From assembly GCA_013330385.1 (NCBI GenBank), contig DUIL01000141.1, forward strand, positions 1 to 5,213: 5,213 nt of DNA, written 5' to 3'. The position numbers and the translations under genes were made by a program. Positions 1 through 5,213 of this stretch are shown piece after piece (position 1 is the stretch's first letter; each line of letters starts with the position of its first letter). The stretch is from Candidatus Thalassarchaeaceae archaeon (lineage in GTDB: Archaea > Thermoplasmatota > Poseidoniia > Poseidoniales > Thalassarchaeaceae). Below the pieces are notes generated by a model. That model saw nothing but the letters and a program-made list of their open reading frames with translations, did not search any database and had not been told where the DNA came from.

Positions 1-2
1 AG

Positions 3-569
3 AAGGTCACTGAGAATAAAGAAACAAATTCAATTCTAGAATTTGCCAAAGTAACTTCTGTTGAATCAGGGGGTGTTGGTGAGAGAGTCTGTGTTGATCT
101 TATCGAGAGACTGAGTCACGATGAAGGGATGTTAATTGGTTCATCTGCAAATGCCTTGGCATTGATTCACGGCGAGACTATACCATCACAATTCGTACCA
201 TCTAGACCTTTCAGAGTTAACGCCGGAGCGGTTCATGCCTACTGCCTGATGGCTGATGGTTCGACTCGATACCTATGTGAATTGGAATCCGGAGATAAGG
301 TGGCAATCATCGATTCAAGCGGAGCGCTACGTGATGCCTCAATTGGCCGTCTAAAAGTAGAGAGGCGTCCATTCCTATTGGTTAGATTCGAAGCATCTGG
401 CTTATCCGGTCAAGTAATGGCTCAACAGGCTGAGACCGTACGCTTGATTTCTCAAGATAATCTAATTTCAGTCACCTCCCTCAAAGAAGGAGATCAATTC
501 CTAGTTCGTTTTAGTTCAGGCATGCGCCATGTAGGACGTGAATTGACAGGAGTGATGAATGAGCGATGA
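3..569 (+). CDS. aroB': 3-dehydroquinate synthase, archaeal type (AroB'), C-terminal part
   Basis: The frame is open to the left edge, so the N-terminus lies outside the window; 188 residues are visible before the stop. The archaeal (DHQ synthase II) family makes 3-dehydroquinate by NAD-dependent oxidative deamination and cyclisation of 2-amino-3,7-dideoxy-D-threo-hept-6-ulosonate, replacing the bacterial DAHP/AroB route in the cytoplasm. Family hallmarks seen here are GVGERVCVD (visible residues 24-32), EGMLIGSSA (41-49), the strongly conserved PFRVNAGAVHAY (69-80), TRYLCEL (88-94), IGRLKVERRPFLLV (114-127) and QAETVRLI (142-149), followed by a basic GMRHVGRE tail (173-180). These occur in the family order, and the visible part is about half of a typical protein of roughly 330-380 residues. 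The stop overlaps the shikimate kinase start as ATGA, so the two genes are probably cotranscribed and translationally coupled. Family assignment is by motif memory, not alignment; I am confident of it. Confidence 0.93.
   Translation, partial: KVTENKETNSILEFAKVTSVESGGVGERVCVDLIERLSHDEGMLIGSSANALALIHGETIPSQFVPSRPFRVNAGAVHAYCLMADGSTRYLCELESGDKVAIIDSSGALRDASIGRLKVERRPFLLVRFEASGLSGQVMAQQAETVRLISQDNLISVTSLKEGDQFLVRFSSGMRHVGRELTGVMNER
549..555 (+). promoter_or_regulatory. Ribosome binding site for shikimate kinase
   Basis: GGAGTGA lies inside the end of aroB', 10 nt before the ATG at 566, and resembles the archaeal Shine-Dalgarno consensus GGAGGTGA with one base missing. An in-frame TGA at 560-562 blocks any start further upstream. 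The start codon shares the ATGA at 566-569 with the aroB' stop. Confidence 0.55.
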
Positions 570-1429
570 GACTTCTGGGACAGGGTCGTGCATGTGGAGG
601 AATCAGTCTTCTACATGCCGTAGGTTGTGGCAACGGCTGTGCCGCACCTATTGATCTCTGGACTCATGTCTCACTTACTGATGAGCCGCTAGAAATTTCT
701 GAAGATGAACATAAATTACTCCAACTTCTTCTCGATGCTTGGAAAGCTAGAGATTTACCCCTTCCTGATGGAAATTTGGGTTGGAAAATTAATTCTAACA
801 TACCCATCGGTATGGGTTTGAAATCAAGTTCTGCCCTACTCGTGGCTGCTATGGACGCTTTATCTCAAGCAACGGGTGTGATGATATCGGATGCAGTATG
901 CTGTAACATTCTATCAGCAATACAAATACAGTCTGGATGTAGCATTACTGGAGGTAGGGATGATATTGTAGTCTGCAATAACCATTCTACAATATTGGTA
1001 GATGTTTATGATGAGGTTGCTTGTAGGATAAAGAGGATAAATATGCCTCCTATGGAGGTATTTTTGATAATTAGAGATTTAGAAAAATCAAAGATTAATA
1101 TTGCTGAGTTTGAGAATCGAAAAACCCGATTTGAGGAAATTGTCCTCGATTTAGTCAGTGGTAATCCTTTGCAGGCTTTCAGTAAGAACGGTCAATTGGT
1201 GGGTGAAGCAATTGGCGACAAAGATGCACTTGTAATTTGCGAGGACATTGAAATCCTGACCAATGGTAGGGCCGCAATTTCTGGTTCTGGTCCTGCAATT
1301 GCAGTTATTTGTCAGAGAGAAGAAAATCAGAAAATAATAGAACATCTAAAATCCAGAGGCCTTCAGTTCATACATACTAGGATTTATCAATATCCTGAAT
1401 TGACTTGGGAGAGAGAACCATGGGAATGA
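566..1429 (+). CDS. aroK: Archaeal shikimate kinase, GHMP kinase superfamily
   Basis: This 287-residue protein is predicted to phosphorylate shikimate to shikimate 3-phosphate with ATP. It belongs to the archaeal GHMP-kinase form, unrelated to the P-loop AroK of bacteria. GHMP motif 1 is recognisable near the N-terminus (GRACGGISLLHAVGCGNGCA, residues 7-26). The phosphate-binding motif 2 is IPIGMGLKSSSA (79-90), where the GLKSSSA form is typical of archaeal shikimate kinases rather than homoserine or mevalonate kinases. SITGGRDDIVVC (126-137) matches the conserved SxTGxxDD region, with the expected catalytic Asp. Motif 3 is ISGSGPAIAVI (238-248). Length fits the family (about 270-290). The start is fixed by an upstream in-frame stop and the ATGA overlap with aroB'. 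The protein is cysteine-rich (ten Cys) and the gene looks somewhat more A+T-rich than its neighbours, but it is intact. Position between two shikimate pathway genes supports the substrate assignment. Confidence 0.93.
   Translation: MRLLGQGRACGGISLLHAVGCGNGCAAPIDLWTHVSLTDEPLEISEDEHKLLQLLLDAWKARDLPLPDGNLGWKINSNIPIGMGLKSSSALLVAAMDALSQATGVMISDAVCCNILSAIQIQSGCSITGGRDDIVVCNNHSTILVDVYDEVACRIKRINMPPMEVFLIIRDLEKSKINIAEFENRKTRFEEIVLDLVSGNPLQAFSKNGQLVGEAIGDKDALVICEDIEILTNGRAAISGSGPAIAVICQREENQKIIEHLKSRGLQFIHTRIYQYPELTWEREPWE
1407..1411 (+). promoter_or_regulatory. Ribosome binding site deciding the aroC start
   Basis: GGGAG is followed after 8 nt by ATG at 1420, a good Shine-Dalgarno distance. The alternative ATG at 1426 forms an ATGA overlap with the shikimate kinase stop but is 14 nt away. 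A TTG at 1405 in the same frame precedes this site, so the site could not serve it. Confidence 0.5.
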
Positions 1430-2532
1430 GTTTGGGCGATTCAATTCGCGTCACTCTATTCGGTGAAAGCCATGGTCTATCTGTGGGCGCTCTCGTTGAA
1501 GGAATTCCTGCTGGAACTGAGATTGATATTGATGCTTTACTGATTGATATTGAGAGACGTAGACCCGGTAGAAAGGGGCTGAGTACACGTTCTGAGAGTG
1601 ATGAATGTGAGATACTTTCAGGTGTTTACGAAGGTAAGGCAACAGGTTGGCCAATACTTCTCTTAACTCGTAATTCAGATGCTCGTTCTCGCGATTATTC
1701 ATTCTTACCTGACCACCCAAGACCCGGTCATGCAGATTTACCTGAACAGATTCGTTCCGGCGGTTCTGCAGATCTCCGTGGCGGTGGCTCTCAATCAGCT
1801 CGTTTGACCTATGGATTAGTCACAGCCTCTAGTCAAGTTCGAGGTGTAATCAATTCATTGGGATGGCGTGTTGATGCACATTTGCATAGCGTTGGAGATA
1901 TTGTCGCGGCTCCAATATTCAGTCTTGATAGAGATGCAGTTCTTCCTGAAGAATCTGACATGTCTCGCTTGAATTGTCGCGATGAAATAGCTAGCTCGTT
2001 ATTTGCTAACCTGATTAATGAAGTTAGAATGGATGAGGATTCTATCGGTTCATCAGTAGAGTGCATAATTGAGGGATTGCCGTTGGGACTTGGTGAACCT
2101 TGGTTTGATGGTCTAGAACCAGCCCTTGCTCGCGGAATGATGGCGATTCCAGGAGCTCGCGCAGTTGAATTCTCTAAAGGTACTGAGTCTTCACGAATGA
2201 GAGGTTCTCAGCACAATGATGTCTGGCAAAAAGAAGGACAAATAGTAACTTTAGAAGGCTCGGCGGAAGGTTCTGCGGATGGTGCCCTAGGTGGTCGTTC
2301 CACAGGTGCTCCACTACGAATTGTCGTTCACTTCAAGCCACCTAGCAGCATTTCACGCGAGCAAAATACTCTACACCTTCCTAGTGGTGAAAAACAACCA
2401 CTGAAGGTTAAGGGGCGTCACGACCCGGTCCTTGGTCCAAGAGCAGTTCCAGTGGTAGAAGCAGTTGCTAGGTTGATAGTGGCAGATCTAGGAATGATGG
2501 GTGGATTTATTCCCGATTCTATTCATTCCTGA
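1420..2532 (+). CDS. aroC: Chorismate synthase
   Basis: This 370-residue enzyme is predicted to convert 5-enolpyruvylshikimate 3-phosphate to chorismate, the last shared step of aromatic biosynthesis, using reduced FMN. Seen in order: VTLFGESHG (residues 11-19) with catalytic His18; ERRRPGRKGLSTRSESDE (45-62), the substrate-binding Arg-rich loop; NSDARSRDYS (85-94); PRPGHADL (100-107) with the second catalytic His104; DLRGGGSQSARLT (118-130); PGARAVEF (244-251); RMRGSQHND (259-267); GALGGRSTGAPLRI (288-301); and KGRHDPVLGPRAVPVVEA (331-348). Length is normal for the family (about 360-390). The start at 1420 is chosen for its spacing from GGGAG; ATG 1426 (MSLGDSIRV, in an ATGA overlap with the kinase stop) is a credible alternative. 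The glycine-rich loop is divergent: GGGSQSARLT replaces the familiar GGGRSSARET, and GWPI replaces GTPI. The core residues remain, so I expect an active enzyme. Its end overlaps the convergent membrane gene by 10 nt. Confidence 0.96.
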   Translation: MGMSLGDSIRVTLFGESHGLSVGALVEGIPAGTEIDIDALLIDIERRRPGRKGLSTRSESDECEILSGVYEGKATGWPILLLTRNSDARSRDYSFLPDHPRPGHADLPEQIRSGGSADLRGGGSQSARLTYGLVTASSQVRGVINSLGWRVDAHLHSVGDIVAAPIFSLDRDAVLPEESDMSRLNCRDEIASSLFANLINEVRMDEDSIGSSVECIIEGLPLGLGEPWFDGLEPALARGMMAIPGARAVEFSKGTESSRMRGSQHNDVWQKEGQIVTLEGSAEGSADGALGGRSTGAPLRIVVHFKPPSSISREQNTLHLPSGEKQPLKVKGRHDPVLGPRAVPVVEAVARLIVADLGMMGGFIPDSIHS

Positions 2533-3455
2533 CCTTCTCTCATATTTTGAATTCTCATTGGTAGATTTACTGCAAAGGCAGTTGCAATTACTGTGAATAC
2601 TATTGCAGTACCCAAAGCCACACCATACACACTGGTAAGCTCTACGGATTCTTCCAATCGACTGGCTGCGACCTCGTCAAATATACCTACTAGAGCGGGA
2701 ATAATCCGATTAATCAGAAGTGTAAGTAAAGCGACTGCACCAGCAATTATTGGTGTTATTCCAATTGATCGGTGATATTGGCTGATGATTTTTCCTTCAC
2801 CCATTACGTAAACTTCTCCTGTGCGAATTGATGTATCGAGCATTGAGAAGCGAATAATCCCGCTTGTCAGTTCAAAGTACATCACTAGGAATAAGGCATA
2901 GAGAATTAGCAAAAACTTCTGTGCAATTTCATTTTCAGGAAGAAGATTAAGTCCAAACTCCACTTTACTTCCAGCGAATCTCAGAGTGATAAGTAGTAGC
3001 ATTACATATGATACTAGAAGAGCTCTCTGATCTCTCTGGAAAATTCCATACATACCTCCAATGGCACCCGCTGCAAGGATAAGAAGATGGAATATTCCTG
3101 CAATTATTGGAATTCCAATTAGATTGGCTATGGAGAACCATGCAGTGCCCGAAACAGGGGTGATGATGTATGTAAGGAATGAGAGTAGGAGAAGAATTCC
3201 AGCAGAAGCCATTTGGAGTGTTGATACAGTATTGTTAGCAGGTAGGAACTTCATCGATGAAACGATAGGTCCTCCGAAGAATGACTCAATCCATGAAGGT
3301 ACATGAATCTCAGGAATAGCGTCTTTTGGGATGTCTGTACTCGATTTTAGACGCCCAGCCGCTTTCTTTCTACTGGGGGCAGAAGAGCGGATGGTTTTAC
3401 CATCATAAAGGTGAGAAGTATCGCTCGAACCTTCTGTTTTGATATCTTCAGCCAT
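2523..3455 (-). CDS. Multi-pass membrane protein of unknown family, in the MoxR-DUF58 operon
   Basis: I do not recognise the family. The protein (310 residues from the second ATG; numbering here is from the first ATG at 3458) begins with about 75 hydrophilic residues, basic around 21-39 (SRKKAAGRLK) with no signal peptide. About six hydrophobic segments follow, near 83-100, 108-139 (long, Gly/Ala/Ile-rich, possibly a hairpin), 146-161, 182-202, 233-260 and 279-298. A hydrophilic stretch at 203-232 separates the fourth and fifth, and the tail is short and charged. No catalytic motif, cysteine pair or transporter signature is visible. It lies 11 nt after the DUF58 stop, so it is very probably cotranscribed with the moxR and DUF58 genes. 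Inference: it is a membrane partner of that ATPase/VWA-like pair. The start at 3455 is preferred because GAGGTGA (3460-3466) is too close to the ATG at 3458. The 3' end overlaps aroC on the other strand. Confidence 0.85.
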   Translation of the reverse strand: MAEDIKTEGSSDTSHLYDGKTIRSSAPSRKKAAGRLKSSTDIPKDAIPEIHVPSWIESFFGGPIVSSMKFLPANNTVSTLQMASAGILLLLSFLTYIITPVSGTAWFSIANLIGIPIIAGIFHLLILAAGAIGGMYGIFQRDQRALLVSYVMLLLITLRFAGSKVEFGLNLLPENEIAQKFLLILYALFLVMYFELTSGIIRFSMLDTSIRTGEVYVMGEGKIISQYHRSIGITPIIAGAVALLTLLINRIIPALVGIFDEVAASRLEESVELTSVYGVALGTAIVFTVIATAFAVNLPMRIQNMREGQE

Positions 3456-3459
3456 CATT

Positions 3460-3466
3460 TCACCTC
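3460..3466 (-). promoter_or_regulatory. Ribosome binding site for the membrane protein gene
   Basis: GAGGTGA on the minus strand matches the archaeal Shine-Dalgarno consensus and directly follows the DUF58 stop codon. Two ATG codons in tandem come next: the first is only 1 nt beyond the site, the second 4 nt beyond it (7 nt from the GAGG core). This favours the second, at 3455. Confidence 0.65.
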
Positions 3467-4783
3467 TCAGAATCCTCTAGCTCCAGCAAGCGCGGTCGAT
3501 AGCATCATTCCTGGTTCCCAATCCATTACGTTAGCACCTAGCCCTCGTAATTCGCTAATCAGAATGTCTCTTTCTGTCTTTAGAACTTCGTAACCAGTTC
3601 GATCAAGTCTTCGAGCATCAAACTCAAATTCTAGACTTGAAGGTGAAAGAACAGTCACATCGAAGTTACGCGCCCGGAGATCTCGTATAGCATCAATAAT
3701 TGTCGGGTCATCCTCTAGTGGACTCATGATGATGATTGGACTTCCGCGGTTTATGTGCGGTAGAATCCTATTTGTTACCACCTTCAAGGGAGTGTTTCCC
3801 TTGGCCATGGCACCTGCAAGTTTTGTTAGGATGACATAGAGTTGCTTCTTCCCTGTATCCCGGTCTACTGAAACAATTTCATCACCATAGGTGACTAAAC
3901 CGACTGAGTCCCGTCGTGACAAGAAATATTGGGCTAAACTAGCAGCAGCTCGTGTACTGTATACTAGTGAGTTTCGACTTACAGGTCCAGTCTCACTTAC
4001 AGATCTACTGTCAATAATCAGAATAATGTCACTAACTGCATCACGTTCATACTCATTGACCATCATTTTACCAGATCTAGCCCAAGCCTTCCAATTCATT
4101 TTCTTCATTGGGTCTCCTGGGATGTATTCTCGTAGATTGTAGAAATTTGACCCTTCTCCTGGGTTGCGGATATTCACTGCGCCAGTGAAAATTTTCGGAA
4201 CCCGACTCTTGATTAGAGCATCCTTGATATCTTCCATTTTCGGGAAGACAAGGAAATCATCGTAGAGGTGGATTTCACGTTCATTGTGGAATAAACCAAA
4301 TGCATCCTGAACACGGACACATACCGGCCCAATTGTGTAGAATCCACGGAGTGGTGCTTCAATAGTGTAAGAGATTTCAGTTTCTTTACGGCCACCGAGT
4401 TCCATTAAGACATAATTTGCGCCCTTCTTGATTCGCATCACTTCAGGCACGCGATCTCTAACTTCCAGAACCTTGGAGAGAGTTGAACGGTTCTGGATTC
4501 TTAGGACTACGTCTATTTCACCATCTTCAAAGACCCTAGCTGATGAAAGCTTCCTCATTGCAACTATTGATTGCAATTGAATACCCACGTCAGATTCTGC
4601 ATCTTCGATTCTTCGACCGCTTGATGCTACGTCAGCGTGAGTTGTTCGGAATGCTGCATAGGTCAGGAAAGACAGGAGAACTACTGCGACAGTAACCAAT
4701 TGTTGGTTGCGCAGAACTAAGCCGAGCAGATACAATGCTATCGCTAATGCAGCGAACATTGCTGATTTTCTACTCCATGCCAT
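3467..4783 (-). CDS. DUF58 family membrane-anchored protein (VWA-like domain)
   Basis: This 438-residue protein starts with two hydrophobic segments (about residues 7-24 and 28-45) joined by a short RNQQ turn, placing the rest in one compartment, probably the cytoplasm. A beta-rich region follows (about 65-180), with the RGFYTIGPVCVRVQDAFGLF stretch (146-165) that corresponds to the RGxYxLGPxxxxxxDPFGLF motif of the family. The DUF58 signature is REYIPGDPMKKMNWKAWARS (218-237), ending with MVNEYERD (241-248). A VWA-like fold comes after it: IILIIDSRS (253-261), SVGLVTYGD (293-301) and IIIMSPLEDD (350-359). The MIDAS-like site is degenerate, since DSRSVS does not fit DxSxS. DUF58 proteins usually sit beside MoxR ATPases, as here, 37 nt downstream of moxR, and are thought to be their partners; the substrate is unknown. 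The start is supported by a strong ribosome binding site. Length is typical (about 400-450). Confidence 0.93.
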   Translation of the reverse strand: MAWSRKSAMFAALAIALYLLGLVLRNQQLVTVAVVLLSFLTYAAFRTTHADVASSGRRIEDAESDVGIQLQSIVAMRKLSSARVFEDGEIDVVLRIQNRSTLSKVLEVRDRVPEVMRIKKGANYVLMELGGRKETEISYTIEAPLRGFYTIGPVCVRVQDAFGLFHNEREIHLYDDFLVFPKMEDIKDALIKSRVPKIFTGAVNIRNPGEGSNFYNLREYIPGDPMKKMNWKAWARSGKMMVNEYERDAVSDIILIIDSRSVSETGPVSRNSLVYSTRAAASLAQYFLSRRDSVGLVTYGDEIVSVDRDTGKKQLYVILTKLAGAMAKGNTPLKVVTNRILPHINRGSPIIIMSPLEDDPTIIDAIRDLRARNFDVTVLSPSSLEFEFDARRLDRTGYEVLKTERDILISELRGLGANVMDWEPGMMLSTALAGARGF

Positions 4784-4791
4784 CGGCTCTA

Positions 4792-4800
4792 CACCTCCTT
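4792..4800 (-). promoter_or_regulatory. Strong ribosome binding site for the DUF58 gene
   Basis: AAGGAGGTG on the minus strand is nearly a full complement of the archaeal 16S rRNA 3' end (CACCUCCU). It lies in the 37-nt gap after the moxR stop, 8 nt before the ATG at 4783. It is the best Shine-Dalgarno site in the window and suggests that the DUF58 protein is translated independently, not by coupling to moxR. Confidence 0.75.
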
Positions 4801-4820
4801 GTTCTCAATTGTAAATTGTC

Positions 4821-5213
4821 TCATACAGTAGGTACTGGTACCTGACGGAGGATATCTGAGATAACTTCGTCATTTTCAAGTCCCTTAATTTGGTGCTCTG
4901 GCTTTAGAATTAATCTGTGTGCAACAGCAAGTGTTGCAATTGATTTCACATCGTCAGGAGTAACAAAGTCTCGACCTCTCATTGCAGCAGCAGCCCTACT
5001 CGTCTTGAGTAGTGCTTGCGAACCACGAGGTGAAGATCCGACTAATACTCGTGGATCTTCACGAGTTCGAGATACAACCTCAACCATGTACATGCGTACG
5101 GCAGGGTCTACGTAGACATCTTCAATCGCCTGTTGCATAGCAACTACACGAGCAGGGTCTGTGATGACATCGACTTCGACTTCGTCCTTCTTTCGGGCGA
5201 TACGTCGAGCTAG
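4821..5213 (-). CDS. MoxR-family AAA+ ATPase, C-terminal lid part
   Basis: The frame continues without a stop to the right edge, so the Walker A/B part lies outside the window; 130 residues are visible. The ATG at 5138 is an internal methionine, not the start. The visible part is the helical lid domain of MoxR ATPases: AIEDVYVDPAVRMYMVEVV (29-47), the sensor 2 motif GSSPRGSQALLK (59-70) with the conserved Arg63, a helix rich in Ala/Arg, RGRDFVTPDDVKSIA (79-93), AHRLIL (98-103), and the family-typical end ILRQVPVP (121-128). MoxR proteins are cytoplasmic, chaperone-like ATPases that act with VWA-domain partners in assembling or activating protein complexes; the gene for one such candidate partner (DUF58) follows directly. 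The family call is firm; the biological client cannot be deduced here. Confidence 0.93.
   Translation of the reverse strand, partial: LARRIARKKDEVEVDVITDPARVVAMQQAIEDVYVDPAVRMYMVEVVSRTREDPRVLVGSSPRGSQALLKTSRAAAAMRGRDFVTPDDVKSIATLAVAHRLILKPEHQIKGLENDEVISDILRQVPVPTV

Noticed and set aside
129..569. A 146-residue gene starting at the ATG at 129
   Set aside because: The frame is open back to position 3, and the upstream residues (GVGERVCVD) belong to the conserved 3-dehydroquinate synthase sequence.
1405..1419. TTG at 1405 as a chorismate synthase start adding five residues
   Set aside because: The added residues do not match the family N-terminus, and the nearest Shine-Dalgarno-like site lies after the TTG. 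The ATG codons at 1420 and 1426 are better.
1521..1553. Direct repeat GATTGATATTGA at 1521-1532 and 1542-1553
   Set aside because: It encodes the acidic EIDIDALLIDIE stretch of chorismate synthase in the same frame; two copies within a conserved coding region are best explained by the protein sequence.
1451..2066. Minus-strand open frames of 77-89 codons inside aroC
   Set aside because: They lie opposite a strongly conserved gene, have no recognisable domain and no ribosome binding site I could support; they are shadows.
2533..2560. Possible T-rich terminator after aroC
   Set aside because: Only short T runs occur (such as the TTTT at about 2544), and the region codes for the end of the opposing gene, so a terminator cannot be supported.
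3106..3119. 14-bp perfect palindrome ATTGGAATTCCAAT
   Set aside because: It lies inside the membrane protein gene in Ile/Asn/Gly-rich codons, is A+T-rich, and such a palindrome is not surprising by chance in 5 kb. It is not at a promoter.
4821..5138. A free-standing 105-residue protein starting at the ATG at 5138
   Set aside because: The frame is open to the window edge and the upstream residues continue the MoxR lid domain, so this Met is internal.

Overview
The window looks like ordinary chromosomal sequence from an archaeon. The strongest argument is the chemistry of its aromatic amino acid genes. The first gene is the end of an archaeal-type 3-dehydroquinate synthase (AroB', the enzyme that works without DAHP). 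The second is a shikimate kinase of the GHMP superfamily, which archaea use in place of bacterial AroK. Short purine-rich ribosome binding sites resembling GGAG/GAGGTGA, moderate base composition (roughly 43-45 % G+C by eye) and a MoxR-DUF58 operon fit a mesophilic euryarchaeon. A marine Thermoplasmatota/Poseidoniales-like lineage (Marine Group II/III) is a plausible guess, but the sequence does not prove it.

Layout: positions 1-2532 hold a plus-strand shikimate pathway operon of three tightly packed genes: the 3' end of aroB', shikimate kinase, and chorismate synthase (aroC). Each junction overlaps by a few bases (4 nt, then 4-10 nt depending on the aroC start). Together they cover DHQ formation, shikimate phosphorylation and the last step to chorismate. 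The intermediate steps (3-dehydroquinate dehydratase, shikimate dehydrogenase, EPSP synthase) are not encoded here.

Positions 2523-5213 hold a minus-strand operon, read right to left: the C-terminal end of a MoxR-family AAA+ ATPase, a DUF58 protein with two N-terminal membrane segments, and a multi-pass membrane protein of unknown family. MoxR and DUF58 proteins commonly occur together and are thought to act as a chaperone-like ATPase with a VWA-like partner at the membrane. The third protein is probably functionally linked, but its role cannot be read from the sequence.

The two operons converge and their last genes overlap tail to tail by 10 nt, so there is no intergenic terminator space between them. 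The whole window is coding apart from gaps of tens of bases or less. I see no RNA gene, mobile element, CRISPR array or pseudogene. I do not see a convincing undescribed system; the least explained item is the membrane protein at 2523-3455.
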